From contig JASHYD010001352.1 of assembly GCA_030043175.1 (NCBI GenBank), positions 1-8,256 on the forward strand: a stretch of 8,256 nucleotides of DNA, written 5' to 3'. The notes below the pieces were generated by a model. That model ran no database searches. It saw only the letters and a program-made list of their open reading frames with translations, and had not been told where the DNA came from. The stretch comes from Xanthobacteraceae bacterium (GTDB lineage Bacteria > Pseudomonadota > Alphaproteobacteria > Rhizobiales > Xanthobacteraceae). The position numbers and the translations under genes were made by a program. Of the stretch, positions 1 to 5,655 are shown piece by piece; within the stretch, counting starts at the first letter, position 1; every line of letters begins with the position of its first letter.

Positions 1-92
1 CGGAACGACACAAAAGGGTCGAGCATGTCGTCACGCCGCGTACTGGGCATCGACGACCTCTCTCGCCAGGGCATGAGTGATCCGAAGTCCAT
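1..92 (-). CDS. Small heat-shock protein (Hsp20 family), N-terminal fragment
   Basis: This is the first 30 codons of a gene that runs off the left edge, starting with ATG at 92-90. The translation begins MDFGSLMPWRERSSMP and continues to a DPFVSF segment. That is the typical N-terminal arm of rhizobial and other bacterial Hsp20 chaperones (M-D-F-x-S-L-x-P-W/F-R...DPF), which precedes the alpha-crystallin domain. A strong ribosome site, AGGAG, sits six bases before the ATG (plus-strand 99-103). Proteins of this family form oligomers that hold unfolded cytoplasmic proteins during heat or other stress. It lies downstream of rtcB on the same strand but 332 bases away, so it probably has its own promoter. 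The alpha-crystallin domain itself is outside the window, so the family call rests on the N-terminal arm and start context only. Confidence 0.72.
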   Translation of the reverse strand, partial: MDFGSLMPWRERSSMPSTRRDDMLDPFVSF

Positions 93-111
93 GTTGTTCT
101 CCTGCTGTGGG

Positions 112-142
112 CTTGCGGCGGCAGCGATTTGCTACCTGCAAG
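112..142 (-). promoter_or_regulatory. Stem-loop in hsp20 5' leader, possible thermosensor element
   Basis: On the minus strand CTTGC (142-138) pairs with GCAAG (116-112). Inside it GGTAGC pairs with GCTGCC around an AAATC loop (one G-U pair), with an asymmetric internal loop between the two stems. The structure ends only eight bases before the AGGAG ribosome site. The CTTGC arm could alternatively pair with GCAGG, which includes part of the ribosome site. That is the type of pairing used by ROSE RNA thermometers of Bradyrhizobium small heat-shock genes. The stem is seen directly; a thermometer role is inference, and the canonical ROSE hairpin that buries the ribosome site is not clearly present. 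Confidence 0.35.
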
Positions 143-199
143 GCGATCTTAAGAAATTGGTTCCCGCGTTGGTGTGGACCGGGCCGGCGCCCCCTGCTC

Positions 200-230
200 G
201 GCGGTCGAGCCCTCCGCGCTCGGAGCCGCC
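200..230 (-). repeat. Strong GC-rich stem-loop upstream of hsp20
   Basis: Plus-strand GGCGG (200-204) pairs with CCGCC (226-230), and inside these CGAGC pairs with GCTCG across a short internal loop. It lies about 110-140 bases before the hsp20 start codon on the minus strand. ROSE-type leaders often have one or more extra upstream hairpins, so this could be part of the same leader, or it could be a simple intergenic palindrome. There is no T run after it, so it is not a typical intrinsic terminator. Confidence 0.3.
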
Positions 231-424
231 ATAGTCGTTGAGGTCGGCAAGTCGAGAGGACATGCAGGGAAAGAACCGTTCGCGCAGTCCCACCCGCCGT
301 CGGCTCGGACAACCGACTGAAGGCGCGCCCGGCACCGCCGTGCCTGCATCACCACGAGAGGGAACCGGTGCCGCAGCGCTAAGGGCATAACTCCTGCGAC
401 TGTGTTCAGTTGCTTATCTTCATA

Positions 425-1861
425 TCAGCCTTTGACGATGGCGACGGGAACCAGCCGCGCCACCTTCGCGGCAATCCCCGTCTCCGCCATCACATCCACG
501 ACCTGCTCGACATCCTTGTAGGCGGTCGGCGCCTCTTCGGTCAGCCCTTTGGCGGAGGCTGCGCGCACCTCTATCCCCATGTCATGGAGTTCCCGGCGAA
601 GGCGATTGTAATCGATCGTCTGCGTCGCCTTGTGGCGGGACATCACGCGTCCGGCGCCATGGCATGTGGAGCCGAATGTTTCGGACATGGCGACCCCGCT
701 GCCCGCGAGCACGTAGGAGGCAGTTCCCATCGATCCGGGCACGAAGATCGGCTGGCCTGCGCCGCGGTAGCGCGCAGGAATCTCCTCGCTGCCGGGACCG
801 AAGGCGCGCGTCGCGCCCTTGCGATGGACCACGCAGGCGACGCCACCATGCTCCTCAAGCTTCGCGATATTGTGGGAAACGTCGTAGACGATAGCCAGAT
901 CTTCATCCCTGCCCAGAACGCGCCGCCATGCGCCTCGCACGGCATTGGTGATCAGCTGGCGGTTGCACCACGCGAAGTTTGCCGCGGCCGCCATGGCGCG
1001 AAAATAAGCTTGGCCCTCCGCAGAGGCGAACGGCGCGCAGGCCAGTTCGCGATCGACCACGGCGATCCCGTATTTTATCATGACCTCGTCCATGCGCCGC
1101 ACGTATTCGGTACAGGTCTGATGGCCGAGGCCTCGTGAACCCGTGTGAATGAGCACCGTAACCTGGTCCTCGAACAAGCCAAAGACCGCGGCGCGAGCGC
1201 TGTCATGGATCTGGGCAACGCGCTGAACCTCGAGGAAGTGATTGCCGGACCCCAGCGTGCCAAGCTGATCGCGCCCGCGTTTGCCCGCGCGCTCCGGCAC
1301 TTGGTCTGCGCTTGCCCCTGCGAATGAGCCGCGCTCTTCGATCAATTCGGCATCGGCCTCGCTCGCATACCCTTGCCCAATCGCCCAGCGCAGGCCGGTA
1401 TTGAGGACGTCTTCCATCGCGGGTTCGTCGAGCGCGATCCGCCCGCCGTGGCCGACCCCGGTTGGCACATCGCGCTGGATCTGCGTTGCCAGCGCCGCCA
1501 GGTGCTGGCGGAGTTCGGGAAATCGTACGCCGCTCGCGAGCAGCCGCACGCCGCAGTTGATGTCGTATCCGACGCCGCCCGGCGAAATGACTCCGTCGGC
1601 GGCACGCGTGGCCACAACACCGCCGATGGGAAAGCCGTAACCCTGGTGGACGTCCGGCATTGCGAGGGCAGGTTCCTGCACGCCCGGCAGCGTCGCGGTG
1701 TTGACCAGCTGGTCCAGGGCGCGCTCGCGCACGAGGTGCTCGACCATCGCCTGGTTCGCATAAAGCCGCGCCTTGACGCGCATGTCATTGCGGAAGCTGC
1801 GCGGGATCTCCCATGCGCAGGGCGCAACGTGTTGAAGGTCACCAAGGTCTACCCGGCGCAT
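425..1861 (-). CDS. rtcB: RNA-splicing ligase RtcB (3'-phosphate/5'-OH RNA ligase)
   Basis: The 478-residue protein joins RNA ends carrying a 2',3'-cyclic phosphate or 3'-phosphate to 5'-OH ends, using GTP and Mn(II), in RNA repair. All five expected metal ligands are visible: D100 and C103 in GYDINCGVR, H208 in GSGNHFLEV, H239 in LIHTGSRGLGH and H330 in YDVSHNIA. The histidine that becomes guanylylated is H401 in STCHGAGRVMSR. Its length is that of the archaeal-type enzyme (about 480), longer than E. coli RtcB (about 408). I chose ATG 1861 because AAGGGA lies just upstream and the protein then starts at the family N-terminus; an ATG at 1915 would overlap the archease gene by 43 bases. It sits directly behind archease, its known activator. 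No rtcA or rtcR is in the window. Confidence 0.96.
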   Translation of the reverse strand: MRRVDLGDLQHVAPCAWEIPRSFRNDMRVKARLYANQAMVEHLVRERALDQLVNTATLPGVQEPALAMPDVHQGYGFPIGGVVATRAADGVISPGGVGYDINCGVRLLASGVRFPELRQHLAALATQIQRDVPTGVGHGGRIALDEPAMEDVLNTGLRWAIGQGYASEADAELIEERGSFAGASADQVPERAGKRGRDQLGTLGSGNHFLEVQRVAQIHDSARAAVFGLFEDQVTVLIHTGSRGLGHQTCTEYVRRMDEVMIKYGIAVVDRELACAPFASAEGQAYFRAMAAAANFAWCNRQLITNAVRGAWRRVLGRDEDLAIVYDVSHNIAKLEEHGGVACVVHRKGATRAFGPGSEEIPARYRGAGQPIFVPGSMGTASYVLAGSGVAMSETFGSTCHGAGRVMSRHKATQTIDYNRLRRELHDMGIEVRAASAKGLTEEAPTAYKDVEQVVDVMAETGIAAKVARLVPVAIVKG

Positions 1862-1869
1862 AGCTGTTT

Positions 1870-1875
1870 CCCTTA
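1870..1875 (-). promoter_or_regulatory. rtcB ribosome binding site overlapping archease stop codon
   Basis: On the minus strand the archease stop TAA runs straight into the ribosome site (TAAGGG), followed by AAACAGCT and the rtcB ATG. The A residues are shared by the stop codon and the purine tract. This places rtcB translation immediately after archease termination and supports ATG 1861 as the start and translational coupling of the pair. Confidence 0.65.
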
Positions 1876-2370
1876 GGTGTCGAACACAATGCTGGCTTCC
1901 CACCTGCGCGCGCATTTGCGGACCGAGAGCTCGTGATGCGTGACGGCCTTGATGTCCTCCACCGCCTCAGCGGCGGCCGACGCAACCGCGGCTTTCAGTC
2001 TGCTCTCGGTGAGCTCGTGTATCCGAAATCCCATATAGGCGCGGTATTCGCACGTCGCGCGATAGAGAAGCTCCGACAGCCAATCGACGAGCAGGGCCTC
2101 GCGGTCTTTCGCCTCGATCTCGATCGTCTCTGTCCGGTCTGGCTCAAGATCGGCGATGCCGTTTCCGAAGAGAAACGCCATCATTCCCTCGGCCGCAGCC
2201 GCAAAGAGGCTTTCGAGGTCTCTACTCCATGCGCGGAGCTTGACGTCGCCGGGATGGTCGAGAAACTCAAACCCGCGGCCCGATCGGACCTGCTGCGTGT
2301 CGTCGCATTGAGCCCGTGGGTCATGTGCACATTGGGCCACATTGATTGAACGGCGGGTCTCACCTGTCAT
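1873..2370 (-). CDS. Archease, RtcB activator
   Basis: Archease is a small metal-binding protein that speeds RtcB guanylylation and allows multiple turnover. With ATG at 2370 the protein has 165 residues. The family core starts near residue 34 (FEFLDHPGDVKLRAW, corresponding to the usual Y-x-F-x-D-H-T-A-D-x-x-x-x-A). It continues through a helix with LLVDWLSELLYR (residues 94-104) and ends in the typical acidic terminus SIVFDT. D42, D96 and D164 are the likely metal-binding aspartates. The first ~33 residues are not part of the usual archease fold, so the true start may be the GTG at 2340 (155 residues); a GTG at 2388 is also in frame. None of these starts has a strong ribosome site. It is followed at once by rtcB on the same strand. 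Confidence 0.88.
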   Translation of the reverse strand: MTGETRRSINVAQCAHDPRAQCDDTQQVRSGRGFEFLDHPGDVKLRAWSRDLESLFAAAAEGMMAFLFGNGIADLEPDRTETIEIEAKDREALLVDWLSELLYRATCEYRAYMGFRIHELTESRLKAAVASAAAEAVEDIKAVTHHELSVRKCARRWEASIVFDT

Positions 2371-2608
2371 ATCGGCCAGCCCGGACACCGCTGATAATCT
2401 GAAAGCTCCGCTTCGCCAGCCCGCCGCTGCGACTTTTTGGCGGACGGCGCTCGGCTGCTTCGCAAGGAACGGGGCGACGGCCCGGAAGGTTTCACTTGAT
2501 GATTGAGAACGTCACAAAGCACGCGGTCCGTAGGGTGGCAAAGCGAAGCAGCGCTCACCTCTACTTAGACCCGCAACTGCGCGTGCCCACCAATCGTGAG
2601 TAACCGCC
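2371..2608. other. Divergent intergenic region, archease / cupin
   Basis: This 238-base region separates the minus-strand archease from the plus-strand cupin and should hold both promoters. The right part contains a degenerate intergenic repeat (2530-2592). I found no convincing sigma-70 promoter on either strand. A sigma-54-like TGGGCAC...TTGC on the minus strand has the wrong spacing. A 63-codon minus-strand open frame here (2367-2558) has no family features. Confidence 0.45.
2530..2592. repeat. Degenerate Bradyrhizobium-type intergenic palindromic repeat
   Basis: The left part reads GTAGGGTGGCAAAGCGAAG and the right part GCGTGCCCACC. They match the two halves of a repeat common between genes in Bradyrhizobium genomes, whose arms are GGTGGGCA and TGCCCACC. 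Here the left arm has lost one G, and about 33 bases of unrelated sequence separate the halves, so the copy looks decayed or interrupted. That the repeat is widespread is from memory of such genomes, not a search. Confidence 0.5.
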
Positions 2609-3013
2609 ATGCCGCCTGATGCCAGCGTCAAGAAAGTCAGCAGCAACACGTCACCTCGCGGCGAGATGGGGCAAACCTATCTCACCTCGGGCAAGCGCGT
2701 ATCGATGCGGCTCTGGCAGAACGAAAGGCCGCAAGCGACGCCAGTCACCGAACGCGATTATGAGACTGTCGGCTATCTAATCTCCGGCCGCGCCGAGCTC
2801 GACCTCGAGGGGCAAACCATCCGCCTCGAGCCGGGTGATTCGTGGCTGGTGCCAGCCGGCGCCCGGCACGCTTATCGCATATTGGAGCCCCTTACGGCCG
2901 TGGAGGCGACAGCGCCGCCCGCGCAAGTTCGTGGGCGCGACACGGCGCCAACCCGACACGCATCGGCCGGCGCCCACCCCCCTCCCAACCGTCCCCCGCA
3001 CGGGCGAGGGTAG
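2609..3013 (+). CDS. Small cupin-domain protein with repeat-derived C-terminal tail
   Basis: The protein has 134 residues. A single cupin beta-barrel covers roughly residues 20-105, with the line DYETVGYLISGRAELDLEG (50-68) and the second cupin motif GDSWLVPAGARHAYRI (76-91). The usual His-x-His of cupin motif 1 is absent (the position reads TPVTERDYE), so only H87 of a normal metal site remains and metal binding may be lost or altered. Related small cupins, as I recall them, end soon after a PPAQVHGRD-like sequence, which here is PPAQVRGRD (103-111). The last ~23 residues are Pro/His/Arg-rich and partly encoded by a C-rich palindromic repeat, so the native stop appears to have been lost. The start ATG has only a weak ribosome site. 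The DUF2267 gene follows 44 bases on. The biochemical role is unknown. Confidence 0.75.
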   Translation: MPPDASVKKVSSNTSPRGEMGQTYLTSGKRVSMRLWQNERPQATPVTERDYETVGYLISGRAELDLEGQTIRLEPGDSWLVPAGARHAYRILEPLTAVEATAPPAQVRGRDTAPTRHASAGAHPPPNRPPHGRG

Positions 3014-3025
3014 GGGACAGGGGAG
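2975..3025. repeat. C/G-rich palindromic intergenic repeat spanning the cupin stop
   Basis: A C-rich left arm (from 2975) and a G-rich right arm (to 3025) form an imperfect inverted repeat around CCGCACGGG. It resembles palindromic elements found between genes in many Rhizobiales. It includes the last 13 codons and the stop codon of the cupin gene and ends 32 bases before the next start codon. In RNA it could fold into a stem that protects the upstream message end or dampens readthrough, but there is no T run. Confidence 0.5.
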
Positions 3026-3057
3026 TAGCGCCAAAGCAATCGACGGAGGCAACAGCT

Positions 3058-3588
3058 ATGGCGACGACCGGCCTCGAAGTCTTTGACAGGACGTTGCACA
3101 CAACCAATCTGTGGCTCGACGAGATCTGTGCCGAGATTGGTCCCGATAAGCATTTGGCATGGCATGTGCTCGGAGCCGTGCTTCGCTCCATTCGCGACGA
3201 GCTGCTGATAGGCCAGTCTGCGCATCTCGCCGCGCAGCTGCCCCTCCTGGTGCGCGGGGCCTATTTTGACCAATATCGGCCCGCCGCGCAGCCGGTCGCG
3301 GAACGTTCGCAAGAGGACTTCATCGCCCGCATTCGCGAGGAGCTCGCAGCTACGCGGCCTGTCAGGCCGGACCTCGCCGCGACCGTAGTGATGCGGACAC
3401 TCAATCGCCACATCACTGAAGGCCAGATCAAGAAGGTACGCGACGCGCTGCCCAAGAGCGTACGTGCATTATGGCCCGAGCCAGATCGGCCTTCTCCCTG
3501 CCCTGCGCCGCAGGAGGGGAAGGATGCATCGATTTCCCCTTCCCAGCCTGCAGGGGGGCAGCGGGCAACGGCGCGACGTCCCGCCTAA
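3058..3588 (+). CDS. DUF2267 family protein with repeat-derived C-terminal tail
   Basis: The protein has 176 residues. Residues 1-140 match the DUF2267 family well: MATTGLEVFDRTLHTTNLWL, a central AWHVLGAVLRSIRDELLIGQSAHLAAQLPLLVRGAYFDQYRP region, and a C-terminal helix ending in LPKSVRALWP. This is an all-helical, soluble protein of unknown function, common in bacteria and often seen in stress gene neighbourhoods. ATG 3058 was chosen because GGAGG (3045-3049) precedes it and the domain begins immediately; a longer reading from 2842 only adds out-of-family sequence overlapping the cupin gene. The family normally ends near ALWP. The extra ~36 residues are Pro/Gln/Arg-rich and encoded by two adjacent palindromic repeats. 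It is probably co-transcribed with the upstream cupin. Confidence 0.85.
   Translation: MATTGLEVFDRTLHTTNLWLDEICAEIGPDKHLAWHVLGAVLRSIRDELLIGQSAHLAAQLPLLVRGAYFDQYRPAAQPVAERSQEDFIARIREELAATRPVRPDLAATVVMRTLNRHITEGQIKKVRDALPKSVRALWPEPDRPSPCPAPQEGKDASISPSQPAGGQRATARRPA
3490..3562. repeat. Pair of palindromic intergenic repeats inside the DUF2267 3' end
   Basis: The first hairpin (3490-3523) pairs CCTTCTCCCTGCCCTGC with GCAGGAGGGGAAGG around a GCC loop, imperfectly. The second (about 3532-3562) has a TTTCCCCTTCCC left part and a GGGGGGC right part around CCTGCA. Both have the look of rhizobial intergenic palindromes, yet here they are translated in frame as the tail of the DUF2267 protein. The stop codon (3586-3588) lies beyond them. 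Confidence 0.5.
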
Positions 3589-3602
3589 AAGCCTGGCGCG
3601 TC

Positions 3603-3621
3603 GGGTCGGACCGACCGACCC
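3603..3621. terminator. Perfect 7-bp hairpin between convergent genes
   Basis: GGGTCGG (3603-3609) and CCGACCC (3615-3621) are exact inverted repeats around an ACCGA loop, 15 bases after the DUF2267 stop. The gene on the other side, the TPP enzyme, ends convergently at 3774. Position suits a transcription terminator for the plus-strand pair, but a C run rather than a T run follows, so it is not a standard intrinsic terminator. The rest of 3589-3773 shows nothing recognisable. Confidence 0.3.
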
Positions 3622-3773
3622 CCCCGCCGGCGCTGCCCAATGTCAATGGCCCACGCGTGCGGGAGCAATCCGCCAGACCTGGCCACCGCGCGCCCGGAAG
3701 GCGGCGGAGCAAGGCTGCAAGCGCGCAACGCCGGCGCAGCGCCTGATCAACGCCGCAACATGGATGCCGCAAT

Positions 3774-5498
3774 TTAACTGCGCCGCTTCCTCTCCGCATC
3801 GTCCCACGCCGTGAGCGGCTGGAAATCCGGCACGAAGCCAAGGCCTTTGCGTGCGTCCGAGGAGACGGCCGCTTGCGAGGTCACCACATCGACGAGGGCC
3901 GGCGGGTTCGCCAGGGCGCCTCTGAGCGCGTCGGCCAGCTTCGCGGGGTCTTCGACCCGCTTGCCATGGGCGCCGAGCGCGCGCGCCATCGCGGCGTAAT
4001 CGGAGTGGCGCAACGTGGTACCGACCACCCGGCCGCCATAGTTCACCTCTTGGTCGTAGCGCTCGATGTTCCAGGCCGCGTTGTTGGATACGATGAACAC
4101 GGCCTTGGCGCCGTGGCGGACGGCCGTGTCGATCTCCATGGCATTAATCCCGAAGGCGCCGTCGCCGTTGACGGAGATCACCTGCCGATGTGGGAACGCA
4201 AGCGCGGCCGCGACCGCAAACGGCACGCCAACGCCGAGACAGCCGAACGCCCCAGCATCCATGTAGGTTCGGGACGCCAGGCCGACGCGAGCAAAGCTTA
4301 AGAGATCGCCGCCGTCCGCAATCGCGATGTGATCGGGGGCCGCGACTTGCGCGATGGCGTCGAAGATGGCGCGCGGATGGATCTTGCCGTCGGCGCCAAG
4401 CGTCTTGTTGGCGGCACCGGAAGCCGCCGTCCGCTCGCGGTGCCTGTGGCGCAGCACGTCCGCCCAGGCGGCATCGACATTGGACCGGCGATTGCCCGCC
4501 GCTTCCAGTATCGCTCGCAGCGCAAGAGCCGGGGTCGCCAGGATCTCCGGCTGGCCGCGGCGATTGTCGATCAGCTCGCTGGCCGTGTCGGCGATGCGAA
4601 TGAACCGCGCATTGGGGAATACCGCCGGCGAGCCGTAGCCGAGCTGATAGTCGAGCCTGCGCCCGATCAGCACAACGACGTCGGCCTCCGTCATGGCGGC
4701 AGCCCGCATGGCGCCGATCACGGCCGGATGATCAGCCGGCACCAGCCCGCGGCTTTCCTGGGTATCAAGATAAAGCGCGCCGCTGGCATCGAGGAGGCGC
4801 ACCACCTCGGCACCGGCGCTTCTCGCGCCGCGCCCGGTGATCACCAGCGGGCGTCGCGCGGACCACAGGACATTGACCGCCAAGGCGATGTCGGCGGGGT
4901 CGGGTGGCAGAACGCGCGGCGGTTTCGCTGCCATCCATTCGTCGAGCACGAGCTGCCGCGGCACTGAAGTGCGCAGCACGTCGGTTGGAATCTCGATGTA
5001 GACCGGACCCGACTCACCGGCATCGCCCATCGCCCGGGCAACGGCTTCATCAAGCTCGCGTAGCACCTGCTCAGCGACGCGGAGGGTGCGGGCGCTGCGG
5101 GTTATGGGGCGCAGGAGATCGACGTGGGGAATATCCTGCAGCGGCCCCATGTTGGCCTGTGGCCGCGACGTGCAGCCGCCGATCAAGAGAACAGGGGCGC
5201 GGGCAAGCGAAGCATTGGCCACGGCAGTAACGGTGTTGGTCACGCCCGGACCCGCGGTCGCCATGGCAACGCCAAGAGCGCCGGTCAATTCCGCATGCGC
5301 GTGGGCCATGTGCACAGCCGCAGCTTCATGGCGAACGTCGATGATACGGATACCCGCCCCTGCCACATGATCCCAAACCGGCTGGATATGGCCGCCCTGG
5401 AGGCCGAAGATGCGGTCAACGCCGCGCGCTTTGAGAAAGCGCGCGACCCACGCGGCGGTGGCGCTCGCGTCGGCGTTGAGGTCGATGGCGGTGGTCAT
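3774..5498 (-). CDS. ThDP-dependent enzyme, acetolactate synthase-like; candidate 2-hydroxyacyl-CoA lyase
   Basis: The 574-residue protein has the usual three domains: a pyrimidine-binding domain (~10-180) with catalytic Glu E58 in RHEAAAVH and [14 protein letters not shown] (84-97); a central Rossmann-like domain (~195-335); and a diphosphate-binding domain (~375-545) with the metal/ThDP motif NGDGAFG...SNN (GDG 445-447, NN 472-473). FGLQGGHI with H37, and HEAAA, resemble benzaldehyde lyase (FGLHGAHI, HEAAAGH) more than true acetolactate synthases, which usually have HEQAA. The C-terminus (from about 545, ending [20 protein letters not shown]) extends past the core and resembles the lid-like ends of actinobacterial 2-hydroxyacyl-CoA lyases, as I recall them. 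ATG 5498 has AGGA six bases upstream; a TTG at 5543 is less likely. It follows the acyl-CoA synthetase on the same strand by 157 bases, which favours a CoA-thioester substrate. The family is secure; the exact reaction is inference. Confidence 0.85.
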   Translation of the reverse strand: MTTAIDLNADASATAAWVARFLKARGVDRIFGLQGGHIQPVWDHVAGAGIRIIDVRHEAAAVHMAHAHAELTGALGVAMATAGPGVTNTVTAVANASLARAPVLLIGGCTSRPQANMGPLQDIPHVDLLRPITRSARTLRVAEQVLRELDEAVARAMGDAGESGPVYIEIPTDVLRTSVPRQLVLDEWMAAKPPRVLPPDPADIALAVNVLWSARRPLVITGRGARSAGAEVVRLLDASGALYLDTQESRGLVPADHPAVIGAMRAAAMTEADVVVLIGRRLDYQLGYGSPAVFPNARFIRIADTASELIDNRRGQPEILATPALALRAILEAAGNRRSNVDAAWADVLRHRHRERTAASGAANKTLGADGKIHPRAIFDAIAQVAAPDHIAIADGGDLLSFARVGLASRTYMDAGAFGCLGVGVPFAVAAALAFPHRQVISVNGDGAFGINAMEIDTAVRHGAKAVFIVSNNAAWNIERYDQEVNYGGRVVGTTLRHSDYAAMARALGAHGKRVEDPAKLADALRGALANPPALVDVVTSQAAVSSDARKGLGFVPDFQPLTAWDDAERKRRS

Positions 5499-5655
5499 AT
5501 CGATTCCTGATAGTAGCGCGCCCCGGGAATGTCGGTTGGGCAAAGCCGGTCTTCGACCAGCCGAATGACAGGCTCCGCGTGCCCGCCCTCCCGGCCCTCG
5601 CGCACTTGCGGGAAGAGTACGCGGGGTGGCTACCTCACGCCAGTCGCTCGATTCT
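5499..5655 (-). other. Gap between acyl-CoA synthetase and TPP-enzyme genes
   Basis: This is a 157-base stretch between two co-directional minus-strand genes. No gene, clear terminator or promoter was seen apart from the ribosome site AGGA (5505-5508) for the downstream gene. The spacing is long for tight coupling but allows one transcript. Confidence 0.4.

Larger units (their letters stand above)
93..424 (-). other. 332-nt leader/spacer between rtcB and the hsp20 gene
   Basis: No convincing gene is present here. Several overlapping minus-strand open frames of 67-93 codons are arginine/proline-rich and have no recognisable family, as expected by chance in high-GC DNA. Read toward the hsp20 gene, the region holds two clear stem-loops, at 200-230 and 112-142, followed by the AGGAG ribosome site. 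It most likely contains the promoter and structured 5' leader of the heat-shock gene. I could not pick out a convincing -35/-10 pair or a sigma-32 type promoter. No U-tract terminator follows the rtcB stop. Confidence 0.5.

Noticed and set aside
31..388. Three overlapping minus-strand frames of 67-93 codons upstream of hsp20
   Set aside because: No ribosome sites or family motifs. The end of the longest overlaps the true Hsp20 start in another frame.
405..424. Intrinsic terminator after rtcB
   Set aside because: Only a 4-bp ACTG/CAGT stem follows the stop, with no U tract.
410..1138. 242-codon plus-strand open frame opposite rtcB
   Set aside because: It is entirely antisense to rtcB, whose protein matches its family over its full length with all catalytic residues. 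The opposite frame has no family features and reflects high GC.
1342..1876. Two 167-codon frames on both strands over the rtcB 5' half
   Set aside because: Both are alternate-frame shadows of rtcB; composition is Arg/Ser/Ala-rich and no domain is recognisable.
2573..2592. Sigma-54-like promoter on the minus strand (GGGCAC ... TTGC) before archease
   Set aside because: GG-to-GC spacing is 11 rather than the strict 10, and the GG element is part of the GTGGGCAC intergenic repeat.
3589..3773. Possible remnant gene between DUF2267 and the TPP enzyme
   Set aside because: All frames give Arg/Ala/Pro-rich sequence with no family motif; only a short hairpin is supported.
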